NCBI GenBank assembly: GCA_964402925.1
Contig: CAYOED010000061.1
Location: forward strand, 1 to 20,966
Reading direction: 5' to 3'
Origin: Suilimivivens sp964402925
GTDB lineage: Bacteria > Bacillota > Clostridia > Lachnospirales > Lachnospiraceae
Length of the DNA stretch: 20,966 nucleotides
Below the pieces are notes generated by a model. The model did no database searches. It worked only from the letters and a program-made list of their open reading frames with translations, and had not been told where the DNA came from. The stretch's first letter is position 1. Each line of letters opens with the position of its first letter. Positions 6,963-12,921 of this stretch are shown here, one piece after another. Made by a program: the position numbers and the translations under genes.

Positions 6963-7739
6963 ATGAAATTCAGACCATGTATCGACATCCATAACGGCAC
7001 AGTAAAGCAGATCGTCGGCGGCAGCCTTAAGGATCAGGGAGATTCGGCGGCAGAAAATTTCGTGGCGCAGCAGGATGCTGCATTTTTTGCGCAGCTTTAT
7101 AAGGAGAAGGAATTAAAGGGCGGACATGTTATACTGCTGAATCCTTCTTCCAGTGAATATTATGAGAAGACGAAAGCGCAGGCATTAGAAGCGTTGCATG
7201 CTTATCCCGGAGGGCTTCAGGTGGGAGGCGGCATCAATCCTTTTAATGCAGAAGCGTTTTTGAAGGCAGGAGCTTCCCATGTGATTGTTACTTCCTATGT
7301 TTTCAGAGACGGTCAGTTTAGGAGGGATAGATTAAAAGAGTTGCTTTCGGCAGTAGGCAGAGAGCATCTTGTGCTTGACTTAAGCTGCCGGAAAAGGGAG
7401 GGGGCATATTTTATTGTTACTGACAGGTGGCAGAAATATACGGATGTGGAGTTAAATTCTGATACAATAGAAGAATTTTCCGAAAGCTGTGCTGAGTTTT
7501 TGATCCATGCAGTGGACGTGGAGGGTAAGGCACAGGGAATAGAGGAGGAACTGGCGGCTATGCTTGGTGAGGAGTGTAGGATTCCGTCCACCTATGCAGG
7601 CGGTGTTCATGATTTTGAAGATCTTCAGAAATTGAAAGAGCTTGGAAAAGGGAAAATAGATGTTACTATTGGCAGCGCATTGGATTTGTTCGGCGGCAGT
7701 ATGAAGTTTGAAGATGTGCTTACCTATATAAAAAAATAA
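6963..7739 (+). CDS. hisA: HisA isomerase, eukaryotic (yeast HIS6) type
   Basis: HisA performs the Amadori-type isomerisation of ProFAR to PRFAR in histidine synthesis, on a TIM barrel. The sequence resembles the fungal HIS6 branch rather than ordinary bacterial HisA: CIDIHNGTVKQIVGG at the N-terminus, LQVGGGIN, VIVTSYVF, LDLSCRK, ELNSDT, FLIHAVDVEGK and IGSALDLFGG, all in the order I recall from the yeast enzyme. The catalytic aspartates are Asp8 (CIDIHNG) and the Asp in HAVDVEG. At 258 residues it is full length. GCAGGGGGAT precedes the ATG. It is a single-gene unit with its own promoter and terminator, not part of a visible his operon. Confidence 0.88.
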   Translation: MKFRPCIDIHNGTVKQIVGGSLKDQGDSAAENFVAQQDAAFFAQLYKEKELKGGHVILLNPSSSEYYEKTKAQALEALHAYPGGLQVGGGINPFNAEAFLKAGASHVIVTSYVFRDGQFRRDRLKELLSAVGREHLVLDLSCRKREGAYFIVTDRWQKYTDVELNSDTIEEFSESCAEFLIHAVDVEGKAQGIEEELAAMLGEECRIPSTYAGGVHDFEDLQKLKELGKGKIDVTIGSALDLFGGSMKFEDVLTYIKK

Positions 7740-7769
7740 CCTATCTCATTGCGAGATAGGTTATTTCCT
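7735..7769. terminator. Bidirectional terminator after hisA and csp
   Basis: AATAACCTATCTC 7735-7747 pairs perfectly with GAGATAGGTTATT 7753-7765 over a 5-nt loop. The stem includes the hisA stop codon. The U-tract is better on the minus strand, so it may also end the cold shock transcript, which would then carry a 3' region of roughly 110 nt. Confidence 0.8.
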
Positions 7770-7875
7770 TAATCCGATAAAACAATATTGCAAATTCAAA
7801 ATAAAATGAAACATTTATATTTAAGAACAGGCACATTGTGTTACTGATTAATATGCTATAAATAGTCTGCGCTAA

Positions 7876-8076
7876 TTATAACTTTGTTACGTTTACAGCC
7901 TGAGGTCCTTTTTCGCCGTTTACTACATCGAATTCAACGGAAGCGCCTTCTTCAAGAGACTTGAAACCTTCCATGTTAAGTCCTGAGTAGTGTACGAATA
8001 CATCATTTCCAGACTCATCAGAGATGAAACCGTAACCTTTTTGGTTGTTAAACCATTTTACTGTACCTTTGTTCAT
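7876..8076 (-). CDS. csp: Cold shock protein, CspA family
   Basis: This is a 66-residue single cold-shock domain that binds single-stranded RNA or DNA and melts RNA structure. Both nucleic-acid motifs are present: KGYGFIS (RNP1) near 16-22 and VFVHYS (RNP2) near 29-34, with the usual N-terminal GTVKWFN and C-terminal GPQAVNV. The start at 8076 follows GGAGGTATC. An in-frame ATG five codons earlier lies over the ribosome site and is rejected. The distance from the promoter gives a leader of about 60 nt, where cold-sensitive structure could act (inference). Confidence 0.96.
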   Translation of the reverse strand: MNKGTVKWFNNQKGYGFISDESGNDVFVHYSGLNMEGFKSLEEGASVEFDVVNGEKGPQAVNVTKL

Positions 8077-8145
8077 TATAGATACCTCCAAAAAATAAAT
8101 AGTTGTGCAAACATATGATGATGTAATACAATTTGCAACACAATT

Positions 8146-8174
8146 AGAATAGCACAGTTATTCTAAAAAGTAAA
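8146..8174 (-). promoter_or_regulatory. Promoter for csp
   Basis: On the minus strand, TTTACT (8174-8169) and TATTCT (8151-8146) are separated by 17 bp. The spacer and -10 contain an inverted pair, AGAATA and TATTCT, that could be an operator. Confidence 0.55.
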
Positions 8175-8228
8175 GAAAATAATGGAATTTTCGTAAATTT
8201 TAGGAATTACCAGAAATTGTAAATAAAG

Positions 8229-8257
8229 TTGCGCTAATTTGTTACATGTGTTAAAAT
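8229..8257 (+). promoter_or_regulatory. Promoter for the LytM-like protein gene
   Basis: TTGCGC 8229-8234 and TAAAAT 8252-8257 have a 17-bp spacer. The -35 is imperfect, so confidence is moderate. Confidence 0.4.
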
Positions 8258-8289
8258 AAAAATAATTGACCGGAGGTGACAAGTAAATT

Positions 8290-9000
8290 ATGGAGCAGCA
8301 TTCTAAAAGAAAAAGTAAGTATGCGCTGATTTGGGTACATGAAAAAGACGATGGCACCATAAAGAAGCATACAATAAGTTCCGCCGTAGTTGAAGTAACA
8401 GCCGCCGTACTTTTTGTGCTGGTTGTGGCAATCATATGTAAGTTTGTTTATGACTCGATCACAATTAAGGACGCAAGAAAAGAAATTGTAAGCCAGATTG
8501 TCACGATTAATAATCTGACAGATGAAAACGAGGCGTTAAGCGTAGAAAATTCCACGCTTTCGAGTAAGGTAGCGGTCTTAAGTGAAACCGTCACAAAGAA
8601 AACTGAGGTTGAAGATGCTATTTCCCAGGAAACTGTCGAAAATGCCATGCCCAAAGGTTTTCCTTTAAGCGGTTCCGCTACAATGAAGGAAGCAGAGGAA
8701 GGGGATCCTATGTTGATTTTTACGGCAGCAAATAGTGTCAATGTGATTACTTCGGGCACAGGGACGGTAGTCAGCGTAGATGCGGATGAGGTTTATGGAA
8801 CCAGAATCGTAATCGATCATGGCAATGGATACCAGTCTGTTTACCGCAATGGCGGGGCAGCGTTGGTTAAGAATGGAGAAACCTTGGGAAAAGGTTATAT
8901 CCTATTTTCGGTGAAGGATGATAATCAGGAACTTGGCTATCAGATCATACAGAATGATGAATATATTGACCCAATGATATTAATTGATATAAACGGATAA
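8290..9000 (+). CDS. Membrane-anchored coiled-coil protein with degenerate LytM (M23) domain
   Basis: This 236-residue protein has a basic cytoplasmic N-terminus, one membrane helix at about 30-54, a coiled coil at about 58-105 (heptad-rich NNLTDENEALSVENSTL) and a C-terminal LytM-like beta domain at about 118-236. The domain keeps SGTGTVVSV, YGTRIVIDHGNGYQSVYRN and VKNGETLGKG. The zinc ligands of active M23 peptidases are missing: no HxGxD at the start, and LGYQIIQND stands where HLHFE is expected. It is therefore probably not a peptidase but a structural or activator protein, as with SpoIIQ or EnvC-like proteins. A sporulation role is possible given the host group but unproven. CGGAGGTGAC precedes the ATG. 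Confidence 0.8.
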   Translation: MEQHSKRKSKYALIWVHEKDDGTIKKHTISSAVVEVTAAVLFVLVVAIICKFVYDSITIKDARKEIVSQIVTINNLTDENEALSVENSTLSSKVAVLSETVTKKTEVEDAISQETVENAMPKGFPLSGSATMKEAEEGDPMLIFTAANSVNVITSGTGTVVSVDADEVYGTRIVIDHGNGYQSVYRNGGAALVKNGETLGKGYILFSVKDDNQELGYQIIQNDEYIDPMILIDING

Positions 9001-9022
9001 TCATTTGTGATTATCCGTTTGA
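8991..9022. terminator. Shared hairpin terminator spanning both stop codons
   Basis: Positions 8991-9003 and 9008-9020 are perfectly complementary (13 bp, 4-nt loop). The TAA of the plus-strand gene (8998-9000) and the TAA of the minus-strand gene (complement of 9011-9013) both lie in the stem. TTTGATTTT follows on the plus strand. Confidence 0.7.
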
Positions 9023-9304
9023 TTTTATTCTATTAAATACCAGATCATAACCGTCATTTCCATAATTCAGAGAACGGTTCACACGGCTTATTGTTGCTGT
9101 GGAAGCACCGGTTTTTTCCGCTATTTCAAGATAGGTCTTACGTTCTTTGAGCATAGCGGCCACTTCATAACGCTGGGAAAGAGACAGAAGTTCGTTGACT
9201 GTACAGAGATCTTCAAAAAAGTCATAGCATTCTTCTTTACTTTTTAAACATAAAACAGCCTCAAATAAATGATCTACGGCGGCTGTCTGTATTTTCTTGT
9301 TCAT
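9011..9304 (-). CDS. YerC/YecD family TrpR-like DNA-binding protein
   Basis: This 97-residue protein has the TrpR-type helix-turn-helix: LSLSQRYEVAAMLKERKTY, then LEIAEKTGASTATISRVNR, then a short C-terminal helix with LNYGNDGY. Family members are small all-helical dimers. YerC-like proteins are common in Firmicutes and are not tryptophan repressors in any shown sense. The start is 9304, because GGGAGGATTT precedes it. The frame could extend to 9334 but without support. It lies 47 bp downstream of the DUF1836 gene on the same strand, so they are probably co-transcribed. Confidence 0.88.
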   Translation of the reverse strand: MNKKIQTAAVDHLFEAVLCLKSKEECYDFFEDLCTVNELLSLSQRYEVAAMLKERKTYLEIAEKTGASTATISRVNRSLNYGNDGYDLVFNRIKSNG

Positions 9305-9351
9305 ATTGTAAATCCTCCCATGGCATATTCGCACAGTAGAATTTTAACATA

Positions 9352-9948
9352 TTAAAGTCCTAAAGTAAAGCTGTCTATCATTTTTTCTATCAGCAGCTTC
9401 TTCACATAAACATCATAGCTGAGCATAGAGATAAAGGAAAAAAGCTGAAGCATTTCGCGGTCTTCTTCCGGGGCGTCCTTAAAGGTATTATGGGAAAGAT
9501 CAAATTTCTTGATAATATTTTCCTGCAGATCAGCAATTGCATCTTTTTCAAGGCTGAATACCTCTTCATAAATGGCTCCAAGATCCATCTCTTTGCTGGT
9601 ATGGAAATATTTTTCTGTAATAGGTTTTAAGAGAGTCTGAATATCACTGATTGAAAGTATTCCTTTATAATAGTAAATAAATATGAGCAGCAGGATATGT
9701 TCCTTGCTGTATTTTTTCTTTACCGGAGGAGGAAGAAGGTCGTTTTTGGCATAATTGTTAATCATGGTCTTGGTCAATATCTTATCTTCTTCTGGGTTCC
9801 GCGTAGAACTCCGCAGTTTGCTTTCCATAAAAGTTGTAACTTGATCCATATATAAATCAATATTGGGGATATCTTCCAGATCTATGTGCTGTATTCTTCC
9901 CAGACTTTCTATGATACTGTTTATTAAATCTTCTCGGTCGATTGTCAT
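9352..9948 (-). CDS. DUF1836 domain protein
   Basis: This 198-residue predicted cytoplasmic, largely helical protein resembles the DUF1836 family of Firmicutes. The N-terminal half has a helix-turn-helix feel: KTMINNYAKNDLLPPPVKKK is typical of the family and resembles the recognition region of MerR-like folds, followed by YSKEHILLLIFIYYYKGILS. No catalytic motif is visible. CAGGATTT precedes the ATG, and a near-consensus promoter lies upstream. It leads the small operon with the YerC-like regulator. A regulatory role is plausible but the molecular function is unknown. Confidence 0.8.
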   Translation of the reverse strand: MTIDREDLINSIIESLGRIQHIDLEDIPNIDLYMDQVTTFMESKLRSSTRNPEEDKILTKTMINNYAKNDLLPPPVKKKYSKEHILLLIFIYYYKGILSISDIQTLLKPITEKYFHTSKEMDLGAIYEEVFSLEKDAIADLQENIIKKFDLSHNTFKDAPEEDREMLQLFSFISMLSYDVYVKKLLIEKMIDSFTLGL

Positions 9949-10015
9949 GTAAATCCTGCCTCGCTTATGACTGTTAAAATTAGGGGTATAACCCGCCTAA
10001 TAAGTTACAATCTCT

Positions 10016-10044
10016 ATTATATAGTATTTAAAACCACATGACAA
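10016..10044 (-). promoter_or_regulatory. Near-consensus promoter for the DUF1836 operon
   Basis: On the minus strand, TTGTCA (10044-10039) and TATAAT (10021-10016) have a 17-bp spacer. The leader to the start codon at 9948 is about 60 nt. Confidence 0.75.
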
Positions 10045-10078
10045 GTTTCATGTTTATAAAATTATGAATATTTCAGAG

Positions 10079-10489
10079 CGGACCGCAATGGCGTTTAGAT
10101 AATGGGCAGTGTTGGTGGGACAGGTGTTCTTTGGCGCTTAGGATGGAGGCAGGGGCGGACGGCATGTGCGGAGGGGCAGCGGTTTGCTTTTGGTTTCAGG
10201 TCTAGTCTTCAAATCGGATTTCACTAACGGAATGGATATATTTTTTTCAAGCCGGACGGGTCGGAGCCAGACGGCATCCTGCCTTGTGGCTCCTAGTCCC
10301 GCCATCCGTGGCGGGACTCCCCTGATATTCTTCCATTCCGTAAGTGAAATTACCGATTTTTCGCCATAGCCCTGAAACCAAAAGCATCCCGCTGCCCCTC
10401 CGCACATGCCGTCCGCCCCTGCCCCCATCCTAAGCGCCGCAGAACACCTGTCCCACCAACACTCCCCATTATCTAAACGCCATTGCTCC
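10079..10489. repeat. About 400-nt rod-shaped inverted repeat (giant hairpin 2)
   Basis: The arm 10085-10235 is nearly identical to the reverse complement of 10333-10486, with only scattered mismatches and small gaps. A GGA/TCC pair extends it outward. The tip is branched: GGAGCC 10263 pairs with GGCTCC 10293, and GTCCCGCC 10296-10303 pairs with GGCGGGAC 10310-10317 around a 6-nt loop. The arms are GC-rich compared with neighbouring DNA. Open frames on either strand follow the arms and lack ribosome sites. The sequence is unrelated to giant hairpin 1 by eye, but it occupies the same place relative to a copy of the 150-nt nested repeat. Confidence 0.85.
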
Positions 10490-10603
10490 ATACCTCCAAT
10501 CCCAACCCCAGTACTATAAAATACCACAAAATAACACTCTCCATCCAGTCCTATACTGGAATGAAAAAATAGCCCCGCGCCACACTTTTTTATACTTGTA
10601 CCA
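10490..10603. other. Spacer between giant hairpin 2 and nested repeat B
   Basis: No gene is seen. It holds one small stem (CCAG with CTGG near 10545-10560) and is otherwise unremarkable C/A-rich sequence. Confidence 0.4.
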
Positions 10604-10753
10604 GCAACGTAGCACAGGAGAGAGCAATATTCCATAAGGAGTCCCTGTAAAAACGTCAGCGCTTGGCGAGGTTCTTTCGAGCCTAGCGCCTGCTACGTTT
10701 TTACGGAGCGAGAGCGCGACGACGTTGGAATATTGCTCTCTCCTGTGCGGACT
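10600..10753 (+). repeat. Nested hairpin repeat, copy B
   Basis: The outer stem 10612-10634 pairs perfectly (23 of 23) with 10726-10748. The inner stem again uses TAAAAACGT with ACGTTTTTA and CAGCGCTTGGC with GCCTAGCGCCTG. The GAGCGAGAGCGCGACGACG module is at 10706-10724. The flanks AACGTAGCAC and GTGCGGACTA match copy A. Compared with copy A, the core is almost unchanged, whereas the outer stem differs at five positions on each arm, always in complementary pairs. Confidence 0.88.
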
Positions 10754-10831
10754 ACTCCCAAAAAAATTAAAAAATTGAAGACATTTGAAATGCAGGTTCG
10801 TTATAATGGGTGAAAGAAAGCAGGAAGTGAG

Positions 10832-11374
10832 GTGGGAAAAATAAGTACGATGGAAAAGGAAGCAGTCTGTACGGAAAGCAGGCTTGCCGAGTTGCTGGAT
10901 ACATATGATAAACTTGTTTTTTCCATCTGTTATAAGCTGACCGGCGATTATTTTACGGCAGAGGATCTGACTCAGGAGACATTTTTATCGGCATTTCAAA
11001 AATATGATACTTTTAATGGTGAAAATGAAAAAGCGTGGATATGCAGGATTGCTACAAATAAGAGCATCGATTATTTGAGGAGTGCAAGCCGCAGGAATGT
11101 GCCTGTAGAGGATACCTTTTTTGAATTTGCCGCGGAGCAACGGGGTTCCCCGGAGGAAATATGCATAGAAGAGGAGATCAAAAATCAATTAGCGCAAAGG
11201 TGTGAAGCGTTAAAGCCGCCTTATAATGAAGTGGCGAGGGCATATTATCTGGAAGAGCAAAGCCCGAAGGAAATAGCGGCAAGGCAGGGCAAAAGTATTA
11301 AGACTGTTCAGACCCAGATTTATCGGGCAAAGCAGATGCTTAAGAAGATTTACGGAAAGGAGGAACCGGCATGA
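10832..11374 (+). CDS. ECF-family RNA polymerase sigma factor
   Basis: This sigma-70 family protein of the extracytoplasmic-function class would redirect RNA polymerase to a small set of promoters. Region 2 is clear at about 17-75 (YDKLVFSICYKLTGDYFTAE, then DLTQETFLSAFQKY). Region 4 at about 125-175 has the helix-turn-helix YLEEQSPKEIAARQGKSIKT followed by VQTQIYRAKQMLKK. Region 3 is absent, as usual. I take GTG at 10832 as the start (AGGAAGTGAG upstream, 180 residues). ATG at 10850 is possible. It heads an operon whose next gene overlaps it by 4 bp and looks like its anti-sigma factor. TATAAT at 10802-10807 may be the -10, with no well-spaced -35. Confidence 0.93.
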   Translation: MGKISTMEKEAVCTESRLAELLDTYDKLVFSICYKLTGDYFTAEDLTQETFLSAFQKYDTFNGENEKAWICRIATNKSIDYLRSASRRNVPVEDTFFEFAAEQRGSPEEICIEEEIKNQLAQRCEALKPPYNEVARAYYLEEQSPKEIAARQGKSIKTVQTQIYRAKQMLKKIYGKEEPA

Positions 11375-11838
11375 GCAAATACCCGACAGATGAGGAATTA
11401 GAGCTCTTTATCAATCAGATGGAGCAGCAGGAACTTTATGCGCCGAAGCATATGAAAGAGCAGATTTTAAGCCAGGCATTTCCAAAACAAACCGTGGAGG
11501 TGCTGCCAAGTTCTGGGAGCAGCAGGGGATCGCTTCAGCTCCTTTCATATCGTCTTAAAATTATAGCCGGAATGGCAGCGGCAATTTTTATGCTGTTTCT
11601 GCTTCCCTCGCTTGGAATGGACAGTGAATACAGAATGGAAAAGGAAGCGGAAGGCTGGGAAAAGAAAGAGGAAGCGGCATGGACACAGGAGCAGGAGGAA
11701 ATGAACGCAAATGATGTATTGAATGAAGATGCGCGGCAGGCGGAGCATCGCTTAAATGACTGGTTTGATCAGATAAGCAATCTGAAGATAGAAAGCTTGT
11801 TTAAAATGAGAAATGGAGGAAATTTAAATGAAAACTAA
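11371..11838 (+). CDS. Probable anti-sigma factor, single-pass membrane protein
   Basis: The gene starts inside the sigma factor stop region (4-bp overlap), which implies coupled translation. The 155-residue product has a cytoplasmic helical N-terminus (about 1-60, PTDEELELFINQMEQQELY), one membrane helix at about 64-83, and a Glu-rich, charged outer segment that is probably coiled coil. I recognise no zinc-binding HxxxCxxC motif, so it is not a ZAS-type anti-sigma. Assignment rests on position and topology. It likely holds the sigma factor at the membrane until a surface signal releases it (inference). Confidence 0.6.
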   Translation: MSKYPTDEELELFINQMEQQELYAPKHMKEQILSQAFPKQTVEVLPSSGSSRGSLQLLSYRLKIIAGMAAAIFMLFLLPSLGMDSEYRMEKEAEGWEKKEEAAWTQEQEEMNANDVLNEDARQAEHRLNDWFDQISNLKIESLFKMRNGGNLNEN

Positions 11839-12412
11839 GAAAAAGAACAGATTTTTGACCTTTTGGGTGTCATGTATACCAGGGGCAGGCGAAATGTATA
11901 TGGGATTTATGAAGATGGGATTAAGTATGATGCTGATGTTCGCATTTACGATTCTCATTGCAGTATGGACGAATCAGGGAGCGATTGCATGTTTTTGCGT
12001 AGTAGAGTGGTTTTACTGCTTTTTCTATGCAAATCATCTGGCCAGCCTGAATGATGAAGAGTTTGGGAAGGTGAAGGATGAGTATCTTTTTGGCTTGGAT
12101 GCCTTTCCCGGTACAAAGAATTTTGTGGAAAGATATCGCAAATGGGTTGCCTGGGGATTGATTCTGATTGGAATCAGCTTTTTATGGAATACCATGACAG
12201 AGTTTGTATACAGAATACTGCCGGAAGAGTACCGTTTTATATATAGAATCATGTGGCGGATAGGTGATTTCATTCCAAGCATATTGATTAGCTGCGGAAT
12301 CATTTTCCTGGGAGTAAAGCTGCTTGGCGGGAAAAAGATGGAAGTGGCAGAAGAAGAAAGAACGATAGAAGGAAAAGTGTCAGGTGGAGAGGGCAGGGAT
12401 AATCAGCAGTAG
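11828..12412 (+). CDS. Polytopic membrane protein of the ECF operon
   Basis: This 194-residue protein has about four membrane helices: near 22-46, 50-70, 107-125 and 146-167. The first part, CIPGAGEMYMGFMKMGLSMM, resembles the start of TM2-type or similar small membrane domains (GxG, aromatic, small residues), but I cannot assign a family. The C-terminus is charged and cytoplasmic. It overlaps the anti-sigma gene by 11 bp, with AATGGAGGA just before the ATG, so all are translated from one mRNA. A role in sensing or envelope response is inferred from context only. Confidence 0.7.
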   Translation: MKTKKKNRFLTFWVSCIPGAGEMYMGFMKMGLSMMLMFAFTILIAVWTNQGAIACFCVVEWFYCFFYANHLASLNDEEFGKVKDEYLFGLDAFPGTKNFVERYRKWVAWGLILIGISFLWNTMTEFVYRILPEEYRFIYRIMWRIGDFIPSILISCGIIFLGVKLLGGKKMEVAEEERTIEGKVSGGEGRDNQQ

Positions 12413-12419
12413 GAAAGGC

Positions 12420-12779
12420 ATGGGTGAAATAATGGAGAAGCAGACGATTAGAATACGCAGAGTAGGCTCGGTCACCTTTGGCATGATATTGATTGTTACA
12501 GGAATATTGTTCCTTGTTCACTTGTTCCTGCCAAGATTAGATTACAGAATGATTTTTAGGTTTTGGCCGGTTATTTTGATTACGCTGGGGATAGAGGTGC
12601 TTTTGGGCAGCAGGCAGAAAACTTATGAGGTATGGAACGAAAAAGGGCAGATATTAGAGCAGAGCAAAGTGGTCTATGATGTGCCGGCGATCCTTCTCAC
12701 CATGGTACTGACCGGATTTTCAATGTTCATGGGAATGATTGACTGGGCAATCATGCATTCACAAAATTTCTATTTTTAA
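12420..12779 (+). CDS. Small membrane protein resembling the LiaF/DUF5668 N-terminal domain
   Basis: The product has about 119 residues with membrane helices near 16-36, 45-63 and 88-108. The motif FWPVILITLGIEVLLG after a first helix with GMILIVTGILFL matches the membrane part of LiaF-like and DUF5668 proteins, many of which are tied to cell-envelope stress. Two starts are possible: ATG 12420 (AGGA 5 nt upstream) and ATG 12432 (GGTGA 4 nt upstream). It is the last gene of the ECF operon, followed by a terminator. The LiaF resemblance suggests that the operon monitors the envelope. Confidence 0.65.
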   Translation: MGEIMEKQTIRIRRVGSVTFGMILIVTGILFLVHLFLPRLDYRMIFRFWPVILITLGIEVLLGSRQKTYEVWNEKGQILEQSKVVYDVPAILLTMVLTGFSMFMGMIDWAIMHSQNFYF

Positions 12780-12800
12780 ATTGCATAGAGGTAAGCATTA

Positions 12801-12828
12801 AAGAATCCTGGAGACAGGGTTCTTTTTT
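12801..12828 (+). terminator. Terminator of the ECF operon
   Basis: AAGAATCCTG 12801-12810 pairs with CAGGGTTCTT (one G-U) around GAGA, followed by a run of T. Confidence 0.8.
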
Positions 12829-12841
12829 ATTACAAAAAAGT

Positions 12842-12871
12842 TTAGACTGGAATAAGTTATGATGTTATAAT
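12842..12871 (+). promoter_or_regulatory. Promoter for the pullulanase gene
   Basis: TGTTATAAT is an extended -10 with consensus hexamer at 12866-12871. TTAGAC at 12842-12847, 18 bp upstream, is a fair -35. Confidence 0.55.
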
Positions 12872-12921
12872 AGAACATATTGATAATAGGCAGAGTTTTT
12901 AACTTTGGGAAAGGATGGGGA

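Noticed and set aside
10138..10635. 165-codon minus-strand frame and a 67-codon plus-strand frame
   Set aside because: Both follow the giant hairpin 2 arms and enter the nested repeat. There is no ribosome site and the amino-acid composition is not protein-like.
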